This document shows positions 43,644-52,611 of a stretch of DNA of 64,000 nt, piece by piece. A model generated the notes under the pieces. It was not told the origin of the DNA. It was given only the letters and a program-made list of their open reading frames with translations, and searched no databases. The translations under genes were made by a program, and so were the position numbers. The stretch lies in contig CBDBVE010000007.1 of assembly GCA_965212595.1 (NCBI GenBank), positions 434,001 through 498,000 of the forward strand. Direction: 5' to 3'. This DNA comes from Poritiphilus sp965212595. GTDB taxonomy: Bacteria; Bacteroidota; Bacteroidia; Flavobacteriales; Flavobacteriaceae. Each line of letters opens with the position of its first letter. Position 1 is the first letter of the stretch.

Positions 43644-44672
43644 TCAGTTGGCCACCAGCTTTTTAAAATTGCCTGTCATGTACTCTATAGTCTCTCCGTT
43701 TTCATCCAAGTAAATGATATAGGCCCCCAGCTCTTTTTCTTTTTTCAAAAGTTCCATAGAACTTTCCAATTCCATAGCCATAAAAGCGGTGGCATAAGCG
43801 TCTGCTTTTGCACAGGTGTTGGCAATAACACTGGTAGCTAAAACTTTAGAATTTTTGGTATATCCCGTCTTTGGGTTAATGGTATGCACATATTTTTCCC
43901 CAGTTTCCGGGTCTATTCTAAACTTTCTGTAGTTTCCCGAAGAGGCCAAAGCTTTATCTTTCAATTGAACTACCTGTTTCAAACGTCGTTCTTCCAGAGA
44001 TTGCGGATCATCAACACCTACCGTCCATTGCTTTCTCTTTAACTTATTTTCACCTCTTGCCACCACTTCTCCCCCTACCTCAACCAGGTAATTTTCAATA
44101 CCCTTTTCATCGAGCATGGCTGCCAGCCGGTCAATGGCATACCCCTTAGCAATTGCATTAAAATCAAATTGAATTCCCGGATGCTGCTTAATGATTTTAT
44201 GATCTTCCGTGAGATGCACTTTATGGAAACCAACATAACTCAGCAGGCTATCTACTTTAACACTATCTAAAACAATTTGTTCTCCGGGACCAAAGCCCCA
44301 GGCATTGACTAAGGTCCCTACGGTGGGGTCAAAATAACCCCCCGTGATATGATGCACCTTTTTAGAAAGTTCAAAGACGTCCCTGAACATCCTATCTACC
44401 ACTACAGTATCTCCTTGATTGATCTTTGAAATATCAGAATCTGGAATATAGGTAGACATAGAACGATTTACCACCTGGAAAACGGAATCGATCTCAAACT
44501 GATAATCTTGAGCCTCGAAGCTTAGGTAGGTGATCGCGTATGAGGTTCCTAAAGCTCCCCCCTGGTTAACATTCTTAATCCACTCCTGCTTGTTTGGGCC
44601 ACAGGCGATAAGCGGTAAGAACACAGTGTAGAAAATTGCTCTCTTGATCTCAGATTTCAATAAGCCCTTCAT
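43644..44672 (-). CDS. apbE: FAD:protein FMN transferase (ApbE)
   Basis: ApbE attaches FMN to a Thr of target proteins, including NqrB and NqrC, whose genes lie just upstream. The product is a 342-aa lipoprotein precursor (signal FYTVFLPLIAC, lipid Cys about residue 24), which places it in the periplasm or on the membrane face. Family motifs are STYIPDSDISKINQG, FDPTVGTLVNAWGFG, FDFNAIAKGYAIDRL, VEVGGEVVARG and HTINPKTGY. The start overlaps the 118-aa gene by 23 bp, so the two are coupled. An intrinsic terminator separates this pair from nqrF. Confidence 0.95.
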   Translation of the reverse strand: MKGLLKSEIKRAIFYTVFLPLIACGPNKQEWIKNVNQGGALGTSYAITYLSFEAQDYQFEIDSVFQVVNRSMSTYIPDSDISKINQGDTVVVDRMFRDVFELSKKVHHITGGYFDPTVGTLVNAWGFGPGEQIVLDSVKVDSLLSYVGFHKVHLTEDHKIIKQHPGIQFDFNAIAKGYAIDRLAAMLDEKGIENYLVEVGGEVVARGENKLKRKQWTVGVDDPQSLEERRLKQVVQLKDKALASSGNYRKFRIDPETGEKYVHTINPKTGYTKNSKVLATSVIANTCAKADAYATAFMAMELESSMELLKKEKELGAYIIYLDENGETIEYMTGNFKKLVAN

Positions 44673-45006
44673 AATCTACAATATAGCTTTCATTTAAATA
44701 TACCGGTAAATTTTGGTCCTCGGCATTTGATAAACCTACACCGGCATAATACGTCCTTGCCTCGTGTTTTAGCGCATGCTGCTTTACCTTCCTAAGCAAT
44801 TCTGCATCGTATTTTTTAGGATTACCGGGATAAGACACACTTCTTACCACTATGAAATGCAGTTGTTTTTCTCTAAGGCATACGAACTGCGGGTTTTTCC
44901 TGGGCTTGCTGTTTACCCCCATGAATTCGTAGCCCTCGGCTTCCAATCGCCTCCCGACTATGTTCATTGCAAGGTTGTGCAATTGTTGTTCTGTCAGTGC
45001 CTGCAT
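44650..45006 (-). CDS. NQR-associated protein of unknown function, 118 aa
   Basis: A 118-aa soluble protein lying between nqrF and apbE on the same strand, overlapping apbE by 23 bp. It begins with a helix (LTEQQLHNLAMNIVGRRLEA), then beta strands (YEFMGVNSKPRKNPQFVCL, REKQLHFIVVRSVSY), then a helix and a final strand. Databases often attach an NQR-related name to such neighbours, but it resembles no NQR subunit. The order (helix, strands with charged residues, LHFIVVRS) recalls degenerate PD-(D/E)xK or UPF0102-like folds. That is speculation. Confidence 0.78.
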   Translation of the reverse strand: MQALTEQQLHNLAMNIVGRRLEAEGYEFMGVNSKPRKNPQFVCLREKQLHFIVVRSVSYPGNPKKYDAELLRKVKQHALKHEARTYYAGVGLSNAEDQNLPVYLNESYIVDYEGLIEI

Positions 45007-45021
45007 CTACTAATGGGTATT

Positions 45022-45055
45022 AAAAAACCGATATCAGAGGAATATCGGTTTTCTT
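45022..45055 (-). terminator. Intrinsic terminator after nqrF
   Basis: AAAACCGATAT (45024-45034) pairs perfectly with ATATCGGTTTT (45042-45052) around a 7-nt loop. Both strands have a T run; for the minus strand it follows nqrF by about 20 bp and would reduce read-through into the 118-aa gene and apbE. Confidence 0.8.
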
Positions 45056-45074
45056 TTTTTTTAATCTAAAAGGA

Positions 45075-46382
45075 TTAACCTCCAAAATCGTCAAAGCGAA
45101 TATGCTCATCTGGGATACCAAAATCTTCTCCCATTTTCTGTACGGCTTTGTTCATTAAAGGCGGACCACAGAAATACAATTCAATATCTTCAGGAGCGTC
45201 ATGATCGTTCAGGTAATTGTCAATCACACAATTATGGATGAAACCAACAAAACCATCACCTGGCGCATCAAGGCTTTCCTTTACCTTCCAGTTGTCCTCT
45301 TCCAAGGGTTCTGAAAGTGCCATATAGAATTTAAAATTCGGAAATTCATCTTCAAGTTGCTTAAAGTGATCCAGGTAGAACAACTCTCTTTTAGATCGGC
45401 CACCATACCAGTAGGTTACCTTCCTATTGGTTCTCAAAGTTTTGAAAAGATGGTATAGGTGCGATCGCATAGGGGCCATTCCGGCACCTCCACCAACATA
45501 GAGCATTTCTGACTCAGATTCGTTGATAAAAAATTCCCCGTAAGGTCCTGAAATAGTAACCTTATCACCAGGTTTCTGAGCGAATATATAAGACGAAGCC
45601 ACTCCGGGATTAACATCCATCCAGCCGTTCTTAGACCGGTCCCATGGCGGGGTAGCGATTCGTACATTCAGCATTATTTCACGCCCTTCTGCAGGATAGG
45701 AAGCCATAGAATAGGCTCTTTCCACAGTCTCGGTATTCTTCATCATCAAAGGCCACAAGTTAAACTTATCCCATTCTGTCTGAAACTTGTCTGGGGTTTC
45801 GTGCTCTTCGGGATGCGCGGTGATCTCAATGTCTGCGTATTTTATCTCACAAGGCGGAATTTCTATCTGAATGTAACCTCCCGCTTTATAGTTCATCTCT
45901 TCAGGGATCTCTACCACAAATTCCTTAATAAAAGACGCCACATTATAATTACGTACTACAGTGGCTTCCCATTTTTTAATTCCGAATACCTCTTCAGGAA
46001 TAGTAATTTCCATATCCTGCTTTACCTTGACCTGACAGGCCAAACGGGCACCTTCATTTAATTCGCGTTTAGAGAAATGTGGAGTTTCTGTAGGTAGGGC
46101 TTCTCCCCCACCGTCAAGAACATGGCATTCACATTGAATACAGGTTCCTCCTCCACCACAAGCTGACGGAAGAAATATTTTCTGATTCCCCAGTGTAGAG
46201 AGCAAGGAGCTCCCAGAGGCCACTTGTACTTCTTTTTCACCATTGATGGTAATCGTAACAGGGCCCGAAGGTGAAAGTTTTTCTTTAGTAAAGAGCAGTA
46301 GTGCCACCAGGAGTAGTAGCAAAATCATAAATGCGATTACCGTAATAACAATAGTACCAATTGTGCTTGTAGCTAATATCAT
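45075..46382 (-). CDS. nqrF: Na+-translocating NADH:quinone reductase subunit F
   Basis: The electron-entry subunit of the NQR sodium pump: it oxidises NADH through FAD and passes electrons to a [2Fe-2S] cluster. It has 435 aa. An N-terminal membrane helix (about residues 8-30) precedes the ferredoxin domain with cluster ligands C74, C80, C83 and C115, then the FAD domain (RAYSMASYP, about 222-230) and the NAD domain (YVGGGAGMAPMRSHLYHL, CGPPLMNKA). All key residues are present. The start overlaps the nqrE stop by 4 bp. Confidence 0.97.
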   Translation of the reverse strand: MILATSTIGTIVITVIAFMILLLLLVALLLFTKEKLSPSGPVTITINGEKEVQVASGSSLLSTLGNQKIFLPSACGGGGTCIQCECHVLDGGGEALPTETPHFSKRELNEGARLACQVKVKQDMEITIPEEVFGIKKWEATVVRNYNVASFIKEFVVEIPEEMNYKAGGYIQIEIPPCEIKYADIEITAHPEEHETPDKFQTEWDKFNLWPLMMKNTETVERAYSMASYPAEGREIMLNVRIATPPWDRSKNGWMDVNPGVASSYIFAQKPGDKVTISGPYGEFFINESESEMLYVGGGAGMAPMRSHLYHLFKTLRTNRKVTYWYGGRSKRELFYLDHFKQLEDEFPNFKFYMALSEPLEEDNWKVKESLDAPGDGFVGFIHNCVIDNYLNDHDAPEDIELYFCGPPLMNKAVQKMGEDFGIPDEHIRFDDFGG

Positions 46383-47128
46383 GGATTTGCTTTTATTGCT
46401 TCATCAGTATAAGAAACTGTATTCTCACTGATTTCCTTATCTTCTTTTTCTTTTTCTTCTTCTATTTTCTGAACCGTCGTATCCTCTTCAACGGCTGCTG
46501 CGTCATCTCCTCCTGTTAGCATCCCCCCGAAGCTCTGGAAACCAATCCCCATCAATCCGGTAATGATAAAGGTAATGCCCAAACCTCTCAAGGGAGGCGG
46601 TACATTAGAATAACGTATTTTTTCACGAATGGCGGCAATGGCAAGAATGGCTAAGAACCAGCCTATCCCGGAACTCACTCCGTAGTTAAACGCCAAACCC
46701 AAACTTGGAATTTCCCTCGCTTGCATAAACAAAGAACCTCCTAGAATCGCGCAATTCACTGCAATAAGGGGTAAAAAGATTCCAAGAGAATTGTACAATG
46801 CAGGGGAAAATTTTTCAACCACAATCTCTACTAATTGCACCATAGTTGCTATCGTGGCAATAAAAAGGATAAATGAAAGAAAGCTCAGGTTGTAATCTGC
46901 ATACTCTGGTCCCAACCAGGCCAGCGCCCCATCCTGAAGTAAATACTGATCTAATAACCAGTTTAACGGTACGGTAACGGCAAGAACGAAGATCACAGCT
47001 GCACCCAGACCCACAGCTGTTGCCACCTTCTTGGAAACAGCGAGATACGAACACATTCCCAGGAAAACCGCGAACACCATATTGTCAATAAAAATCGACT
47101 TAAAAAATAATTCTACATGCTCTAACAT
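46379..47128 (-). CDS. nqrE: Na+-translocating NADH:quinone reductase subunit E, with extra acidic tail
   Basis: An integral membrane subunit of NQR with six predicted helices. The core (about residues 1-200) matches NqrE, including the Cys-bearing segments MCSYLAVSKK and AVNCAILGGSLFM that bind the membrane-embedded iron centre with NqrD. The total of 249 aa is longer than the usual ~200. The extra ~48 residues at the C-terminus are very acidic and Glu/Lys-rich (EEEKEKEDKEISEN). It lies 15 bp after nqrD and overlaps nqrF by 4 bp. Confidence 0.95.
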   Translation of the reverse strand: MLEHVELFFKSIFIDNMVFAVFLGMCSYLAVSKKVATAVGLGAAVIFVLAVTVPLNWLLDQYLLQDGALAWLGPEYADYNLSFLSFILFIATIATMVQLVEIVVEKFSPALYNSLGIFLPLIAVNCAILGGSLFMQAREIPSLGLAFNYGVSSGIGWFLAILAIAAIREKIRYSNVPPPLRGLGITFIITGLMGIGFQSFGGMLTGGDDAAAVEEDTTVQKIEEEKEKEDKEISENTVSYTDEAIKANP

Positions 47129-47143
47129 AATCTGCTGTCTTAA

Positions 47144-47791
47144 TTAGTTTTCCTCTATTAAAGCCCTGTTGCGAGAGCGTTGAACCCATATGATGATACC
47201 AACCACAATCAATGCAGCCGGTGGGATGATCATAAAACCGTTGTTTTCATAGCCAGTGGCATAAAGTCCGGTTTTTTCTATCGGATTACCGAGCACAGGA
47301 AAACCAAAAAGCGTTCCTGAACCCAAAAGCTCTCTGAAAAAGCCCACTATAATTAATATCACACCATAACCCAGGGCATTACCAATGCCATCCAAAAAGG
47401 ACTTCCAAGGACCGTTACCCAGTGCAAAGGCTTCAAAGCGTCCCATGATGATACAGTTAGTAATGATCAGCCCAACAAACACCGCCAATGTTTTACTTAG
47501 CTCATAGGCAAAGGCCTTTAACACCTGGTCTACAATAATCACCAGGGTAGCCACTACAATTAGCTGTACGATAATCCTGATTTTTGAAGGGATGATATTT
47601 CGCATCAGTGAAATCACCACATTACCGACGCCCAGTACAAAAATCACCGAAAGGGCCATAACCACAGAGGCCTTTAACTCGGCCGTGATCGCCAGTGCCG
47701 AGCAAATACCTAGTACCTGAATGGTAATCGGGTTATTGTCTGCAAGTGGGTCTAATATTAGATTTGCATCTTTCTTTGAAAGTAGTGCCAT
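47144..47791 (-). CDS. nqrD: Na+-translocating NADH:quinone reductase subunit D
   Basis: A 215-aa integral membrane subunit, paralogous to NqrE in an inverted topology. Conserved Cys-containing segments are visible in LGICSALAITAELKASVVMA (about residues 28-47) and IITNCIIMGRFEAFALGNGP (about 108-127), which help hold the iron centre. It starts 1 bp after nqrC ends, inside the nqrABCDEF operon. Confidence 0.96.
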   Translation of the reverse strand: MALLSKKDANLILDPLADNNPITIQVLGICSALAITAELKASVVMALSVIFVLGVGNVVISLMRNIIPSKIRIIVQLIVVATLVIIVDQVLKAFAYELSKTLAVFVGLIITNCIIMGRFEAFALGNGPWKSFLDGIGNALGYGVILIIVGFFRELLGSGTLFGFPVLGNPIEKTGLYATGYENNGFMIIPPAALIVVGIIIWVQRSRNRALIEEN

Positions 47792-47792
47792 A

Positions 47793-48545
47793 TTATTTTA
47801 CTCTAATTGTTTCTAGATAGTCTTTGTAAAGGTTGACGCTTTCCCGGATCATAGCAGACACGCCATTACCGGTGATAGTCGCACCCGCGAGTGCATCCAC
47901 TTCATTGTCGTCCTTGATCTTATTTACGGGGTCATTATTTCCCTTGGCAACACTGATTCCGGCATAGCGATTCCCGGACAATATAGATTCACCCTCAAAA
48001 TCATCCATAAAATAGCGTTGTTTGATATTGGCTCCCAGGCCTGGAGTTTCCGCCTTGTGATCAAAATAAACTCCTTGAACGACCATGTTTTCATCAAGTG
48101 CTACAAAACCCCAAATGGCATCCCATAGTCCTTTGCCATACATCGGCAGTATGTAGTACTTTTTGCCGTCTTTTTCACCAATAAATAACGGTAAGTTTGG
48201 CTCTTCGCCCTTCTTCATGGCCGAGAGCTCCTTCTTTAGATCTATAAGATAGGCTTCATTGTTATCATTAGATACCCGATCTCCCGTAATCACTAATTGT
48301 TCTGTGATGTATTTGGTAAATTCGCTTTCAACTCTATCCGTAGGAATAAAGCTCACACTCCCTTCGTCTGCATTCTCATTCACGCCCATAGCGTAAAGAA
48401 TGTTCTGTTGCTTCTCAAAACGTTCGTTTTCCTTGATACGATCACTTAGACCTGAGGCAAGAAAAGCGAGAATGGAGCCTACAACAATCACCATGATCGC
48501 CGCAAAGACTACTGTATAAACGTTCTTGTCTGTGTTTATAGCCAT
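47793..48545 (-). CDS. nqrC: Na+-translocating NADH:quinone reductase subunit C
   Basis: A 250-aa subunit with one N-terminal membrane helix (about residues 10-30) and a large periplasmic FMN-binding domain. The FMN-carrying Thr lies in VDALAGATITGNGVS, matching the ApbE flavinylation pattern Dxx(s/a)GAT; ApbE is encoded downstream. AETPGLGANIKQ and GKGLWDAIWGFVALD are typical family blocks. It starts 2 bp after nqrB ends. Confidence 0.96.
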   Translation of the reverse strand: MAINTDKNVYTVVFAAIMVIVVGSILAFLASGLSDRIKENERFEKQQNILYAMGVNENADEGSVSFIPTDRVESEFTKYITEQLVITGDRVSNDNNEAYLIDLKKELSAMKKGEEPNLPLFIGEKDGKKYYILPMYGKGLWDAIWGFVALDENMVVQGVYFDHKAETPGLGANIKQRYFMDDFEGESILSGNRYAGISVAKGNNDPVNKIKDDNEVDALAGATITGNGVSAMIRESVNLYKDYLETIRVK

Positions 48546-48547
48546 GT

Positions 48548-49825
48548 TTAAACTGTTTCTACTTTTGGAACTTCTGCTTGTTCATCTGTACTTTTCGGAA
48601 GAATAGTAGCATTTTTAAGTCGCTTCATCCTTCTCCGAACATTGCCCCTGATCACATAGTGATCTATGGTTGGCGCAAATACATTCATCAATAAAATGGC
48701 AAGGAATACTCCTTCGGGATAAGCAGGGTTAAATACCCGTATCATCACTGATATGAACCCAATTAAGAACCCATAGATCCATTTTCCCCTATTGGTTTGT
48801 GCCCCTGTCACCGGGTCTGTTGCCATATAAACAATACCAAAGGCCAGCCCTCCGACAAGCAGGTGTTGCCAGAACTCAAAGTTCATCAAGCCATAGAACT
48901 TACTGGTTTCGGCAATGATACCGGCGTCTACGACAAGATTAAAAATACCTCCCATTACCAAAGATCCGATAACTGCACTTACCATAATACGCCAGCTTGC
49001 GATCTTGCTAAAGATCAAAAAGAGGCCTCCAAGCAGGATCAACAAGGTGGAAGTCTCCCCTACGGAGCCTGGAATAAAACCGAAGAACATATCGGAAAGT
49101 GAATATTCAAAACTGCCATTCTGCGCCAAATAGCCTAAAACCGTTTCGCCAGAAATAGCATCGGGAGTTCCGGTGCGTTCAACCGCCCCATGTACCCAAA
49201 CTTTGTCCCCGCTCATCCAGGTTGGGTAGGCAAAGAACAGGAATGCCCTAATAGTAAGCGCGGGGTTAAGAATATTCATCCCGGTGCCTCCAAAAACTTC
49301 CTTGCCAATGACCACGCCAAAGACAATGGCCACAGCCAACATCCAAAGTGGGGTATCTACCGGAACAATAAGAGGCACAAGCATCCCTGTAACCAGGTAA
49401 CCTTCTTCTACCTCATGTCCTTTGATCACCGCAAAGATGAATTCTATTAAGAGTCCAACACCATATGAGACGATCACTAAGGGCATTACCAGTGTAAAGC
49501 CCAACCAAAAGTTTTCCCAAGTCAGAAAATTGCCCCAAAGATCTAAGGTCCTGGGCGCACCAGCCGCTACTTCTATAGCAGCATAGTGCTGGTATCCTGT
49601 GTTAAAGAAAGAAAATAGCAATACAGGGATCAAGGCCATGATCACCGTATTCATGGTTCGCTTTAGGTCGTCCGCAGCCCTGACATGAGATCCGGAATGC
49701 GTAGTTTCATTCGGAGCGAATAAAAAGGTGTGGATAGCATTAAATGCCGGCGCCATTTTCTTGCCTCGATAATGGTGCTTTAAAATATGTAAACGTTTCT
49801 TGAAAGTCAGTCTTTTATCGCTCAT
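48548..49825 (-). CDS. nqrB: Na+-translocating NADH:quinone reductase subunit B
   Basis: The largest membrane subunit, 425 aa with about ten helices. It carries covalent FMN and riboflavin and forms the sodium path. The flavinylation site is in DAISGETVLGYL (Dxx-S-G-E-T), a variant of the usual SGAT. GLLIEFIFAVIKGHEVEEGY and the NPALTIRAFLFFAYP block are typical. It starts 2 bp after nqrA ends. Confidence 0.96.
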   Translation of the reverse strand: MSDKRLTFKKRLHILKHHYRGKKMAPAFNAIHTFLFAPNETTHSGSHVRAADDLKRTMNTVIMALIPVLLFSFFNTGYQHYAAIEVAAGAPRTLDLWGNFLTWENFWLGFTLVMPLVIVSYGVGLLIEFIFAVIKGHEVEEGYLVTGMLVPLIVPVDTPLWMLAVAIVFGVVIGKEVFGGTGMNILNPALTIRAFLFFAYPTWMSGDKVWVHGAVERTGTPDAISGETVLGYLAQNGSFEYSLSDMFFGFIPGSVGETSTLLILLGGLFLIFSKIASWRIMVSAVIGSLVMGGIFNLVVDAGIIAETSKFYGLMNFEFWQHLLVGGLAFGIVYMATDPVTGAQTNRGKWIYGFLIGFISVMIRVFNPAYPEGVFLAILLMNVFAPTIDHYVIRGNVRRRMKRLKNATILPKSTDEQAEVPKVETV

Positions 49826-49827
49826 TT

Positions 49828-51180
49828 CTAGCCAATTTCTTTATGGAGTAAATCTAATCCCTCGCGTATGATCTGTTGATGCGGCTGCTTGGAGATGCAA
49901 ATGAACTCTGTTAACGAAAAATCTTCTGGAATCACCTCGTAAAGGCCAAGCTGTTCCATTTCATCCAGATCCTTAACCATACATGCCTTAAGCAATTGTA
50001 GCGGATAAATATCCATAGGAAAAACCTGTTCGTACTGGCCCGTAACCACAAAAGCCCGATGTTCTCCATTGGTATTTGTGGTGAGCTTATATTTTTTTTT
50101 GGGCTGCATCCAGGAGAAGGTAAGCGCTCTGGTATTCGATATTTTATTGAAAATAGGTTTGTTCCATCCGAAGAATTCATATTCATCACCTTCCGGAATC
50201 ACCGTCACTGTATTGTTATAAAAACCTAAGTAGCCGTCTGGTTTGGTTTTAGAACCGGTAAGAACGTTGCCGTTTATCACCCGGAAATTATCTGAATTAA
50301 CGCCACTTGCATATAAAAAAGTGGAGACCTCAGCGCCAATTTTTGTAGTGAAATATTTTGGCGTCTTTACGGAAGAGCCTACAAGGGCAACTGTTCTTTG
50401 TGGATTAAATTTCCCCGTTAACAAGGTTTCCCCAAGGATTACCAGATCTTGTGGTGATACCGTCCAAACTAATTCTCCTTTATTGATGGGATCTATTTTG
50501 TTAATCTGGGTACCTACCAAACCTGCAGGGTGTGGACCGCTTACCCGGTGCATCTCAACACCTATCATTTTTGAAAGCGTTGAATTGCTCGATTTCCCGA
50601 TGGACAAATGCACTTTTCCAGGGGTCATTTTTCCAAGGGCGGTAATTGCCGCTTGCAGCTCAGCTTCTTTTCCCTGAAGCACAAAATCCGGATCCGCCGC
50701 AAGAGGGGCAGTTGAGTATCCCGAGATAAAGATGGCCTTTGGTGTGGTGTTAGGATCGGCGATAAGATCGTAAGGACGCTGCTTAATAAAAGGCCAACAA
50801 CCTGTTTTTAACAAAAAAGACCTGATTTGTTCATCGGAAGCCGTAGATAGCTCAGGAGTGTCATGCGTAACCTCTTCCTGGGTCTTATCAGCCAGGATCT
50901 TCAACATTAATATCTTTCGCCTTGCTCCCCGGGCAATCTCTATGAGTTCGCCGCTTACCGGAGAAACAAAGAGCATGTTCTCATTGCTCTTATTGTAAAA
51001 TAGTGCTTCTCCTGCTTTGACCTCCGCTCCTTCTTTGACAAGCATTTTAGGAGTTAAGCCATGAAAATCTAAAAGATTAATTGCGTAAACGTTGCTTAAA
51101 GCAGCTTTGGAAGTAGTCTGTTCTGCTGCACCGACAAGGTTAATGTTTAAGCCCTTTTTAATTCGGATGTCTTTGGACAT
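49828..51180 (-). CDS. nqrA: Na+-translocating NADH:quinone reductase subunit A
   Basis: A 450-aa peripheral subunit at the head of the nqrABCDEF operon. KKGLNINLVGAAEQ at the N-terminus, KMLVKEGAEVKAGEALFY (lipoyl-like fold) and the HPAGLVGTQINKIDPI block are family signatures. Its role in quinone binding has been discussed, but catalysis depends on the other subunits. A perfect -7 box lies 33 nt upstream on the minus strand. Confidence 0.96.
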   Translation of the reverse strand: MSKDIRIKKGLNINLVGAAEQTTSKAALSNVYAINLLDFHGLTPKMLVKEGAEVKAGEALFYNKSNENMLFVSPVSGELIEIARGARRKILMLKILADKTQEEVTHDTPELSTASDEQIRSFLLKTGCWPFIKQRPYDLIADPNTTPKAIFISGYSTAPLAADPDFVLQGKEAELQAAITALGKMTPGKVHLSIGKSSNSTLSKMIGVEMHRVSGPHPAGLVGTQINKIDPINKGELVWTVSPQDLVILGETLLTGKFNPQRTVALVGSSVKTPKYFTTKIGAEVSTFLYASGVNSDNFRVINGNVLTGSKTKPDGYLGFYNNTVTVIPEGDEYEFFGWNKPIFNKISNTRALTFSWMQPKKKYKLTTNTNGEHRAFVVTGQYEQVFPMDIYPLQLLKACMVKDLDEMEQLGLYEVIPEDFSLTEFICISKQPHQQIIREGLDLLHKEIG

Positions 51181-51213
51181 AAAAGGTAGACCTTAGGTTA
51201 TAAAAATTCCCAG

Positions 51214-51221
51214 CAAAAATA
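51214..51221 (-). promoter_or_regulatory. Bacteroidota -7 box (TATTTTTG) for the nqr operon
   Basis: A perfect TAnnTTTG on the minus strand, 33 nt before nqrA ATG 51180. Confidence 0.55.
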
Positions 51222-51304
51222 GTACAGAAAAGAACGTTTTCATAATAATTGTCTAGAAATTTGGGGTTTATATCGATAGGAATTTCCTGGCCCTGCTTTT
51301 TGTT

Positions 51305-51312
51305 TACCTTTG
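51305..51312 (+). promoter_or_regulatory. Bacteroidota -7 box (TACCTTTG) for the T9SS plug gene
   Basis: A perfect TAnnTTTG ending 4 nt before ATG 51317; a leaderless message is likely. Confidence 0.6.
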
Positions 51313-51316
51313 CCAG

Positions 51317-52576
51317 ATGAAAGCCCGTAAAATGCGCTATAATCTTAAACAACTTTTGCTGTTTTTTTGTACTCTCCCGCTTTTTGCTCAAGTGCAAGAA
51401 GAAGTAGAGCCGCCTTCGAACATAAAGACTGTAATTTTTAAGGGGGCCACCGAAGATCAGTTTCCAATAGTGCAACTTGGTGAAACCATTACCTTAGAGT
51501 TCGATGATTTGCTGGCTAACGAACAGGATTATTACTATAAACTGGTACATTGTGATTACGACTGGACACCTTCAGATCTCTTGAAATCACAATACCTGGA
51601 TGGGGTTGATAATCAACGTATCATCGATTATGAAAACAGCTATACTACGCTACAACCCTACTCCAATTACCGACTTAGCATTCCCAATAACAATGTTCGC
51701 CTGAGGGTAAGTGGGAACTACCTTATAGAGATTTACAATAGCAGTTATCAATTGCAGTTTTCCAGGCGCTTCGTGGTCTACAAGGATATTGTGAAAGTAG
51801 GCGCTTATACGCGTCGATCCAGAGATTTTGATTTCCTGAATGAGTGGCAGTCCGTGCAATTCACGATAAACTCCGGAGGGTTTCCATGGGTCAACCCAAA
51901 ACAAGAAATTAAAGTAGCCATTTTGCAAAATTACCATTGGCCCACGGCCATGTATAATATTAAACCGCAGTTTACTATTGGCCAGGATCTGGTATACAAA
52001 TACGATCAGGAGACAGGCTTTTTTGGAGGAAATGAATATTTAAATTTTGACACCAAAGACCTAAGGGCGCCAAGCGCGGCAATCTCCCGTATAGAATTTG
52101 AAGAGGTATATAACCACTATCTTTTTACGAATGAATACCGATATGAACTGCCTTACACCTATTTCCCGGATATTAACGGAGACTTTGTGGTAAGAACACT
52201 GCAGGGAGACGATGTGTCAAGAGAGGCGGAATATACAGATGTACACTTTAGCCTGCCTTATACAGATATGCTGGGACTAGACAAGGTCTATGTTTTTGGA
52301 AAGTTCAACAATTATGCTTTATCCGAAGAAAATAGAATGACCTACAATGAGAACAGCGGTAATATGGAGACTACGCTTAGGATAAAACAAGGTTTTTACA
52401 ATTACAAATACGTCGTTGAGAAGGAAGACGGAACCATTGAATTAAATACTGTTGCCGGCAATTTTCACTTTACTGAAAATACATACACCTTGCTGGTTTA
52501 CTATCGAAATTTTGGCGACCTATACGACAGTATCATAGGTATAGGCTCTGCAAACTCCAGAGATATTACCAATTAA
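51317..52576 (+). CDS. Type IX secretion system plug protein (DUF5103)
   Basis: A 419-aa secreted protein of the DUF5103 family, named for the plug that closes the periplasmic end of the giant SprA pore in the Flavobacterium johnsoniae T9SS translocon. A signal peptide (LKQLLLFFCTLPLFAQ) precedes an all-beta protein with the family blocks YYKLVHCDYDWTPSDLLKSQ, VRLRVSGNYLIEIY and FNNYALSEENRMTYN. This supports an active type IX system, needed to export the three type B proteins in the window. ATG 51317 is chosen because a -7 box lies 4 nt upstream; ATG 51332 is possible. Confidence 0.9.
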   Translation: MKARKMRYNLKQLLLFFCTLPLFAQVQEEVEPPSNIKTVIFKGATEDQFPIVQLGETITLEFDDLLANEQDYYYKLVHCDYDWTPSDLLKSQYLDGVDNQRIIDYENSYTTLQPYSNYRLSIPNNNVRLRVSGNYLIEIYNSSYQLQFSRRFVVYKDIVKVGAYTRRSRDFDFLNEWQSVQFTINSGGFPWVNPKQEIKVAILQNYHWPTAMYNIKPQFTIGQDLVYKYDQETGFFGGNEYLNFDTKDLRAPSAAISRIEFEEVYNHYLFTNEYRYELPYTYFPDINGDFVVRTLQGDDVSREAEYTDVHFSLPYTDMLGLDKVYVFGKFNNYALSEENRMTYNENSGNMETTLRIKQGFYNYKYVVEKEDGTIELNTVAGNFHFTENTYTLLVYYRNFGDLYDSIIGIGSANSRDITN

Positions 52577-52611
52577 TGTATCTTTATTCTGTGTTATTCT
52601 ATTTTGGCTAA

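Noticed and set aside
51195..51245. Sixteen-codon signal-like minus-strand frame (MKTFFSVLFLLGIFIT)
   Set aside because: It is too short, holds the nqr -7 box inside it, and has no sign of being a gene beyond a hydrophobic run.
51158..51475. Minus-strand frame of 105 codons upstream of nqrA
   Set aside because: It overlaps nqrA and the T9SS plug gene in another frame and shows no family features.
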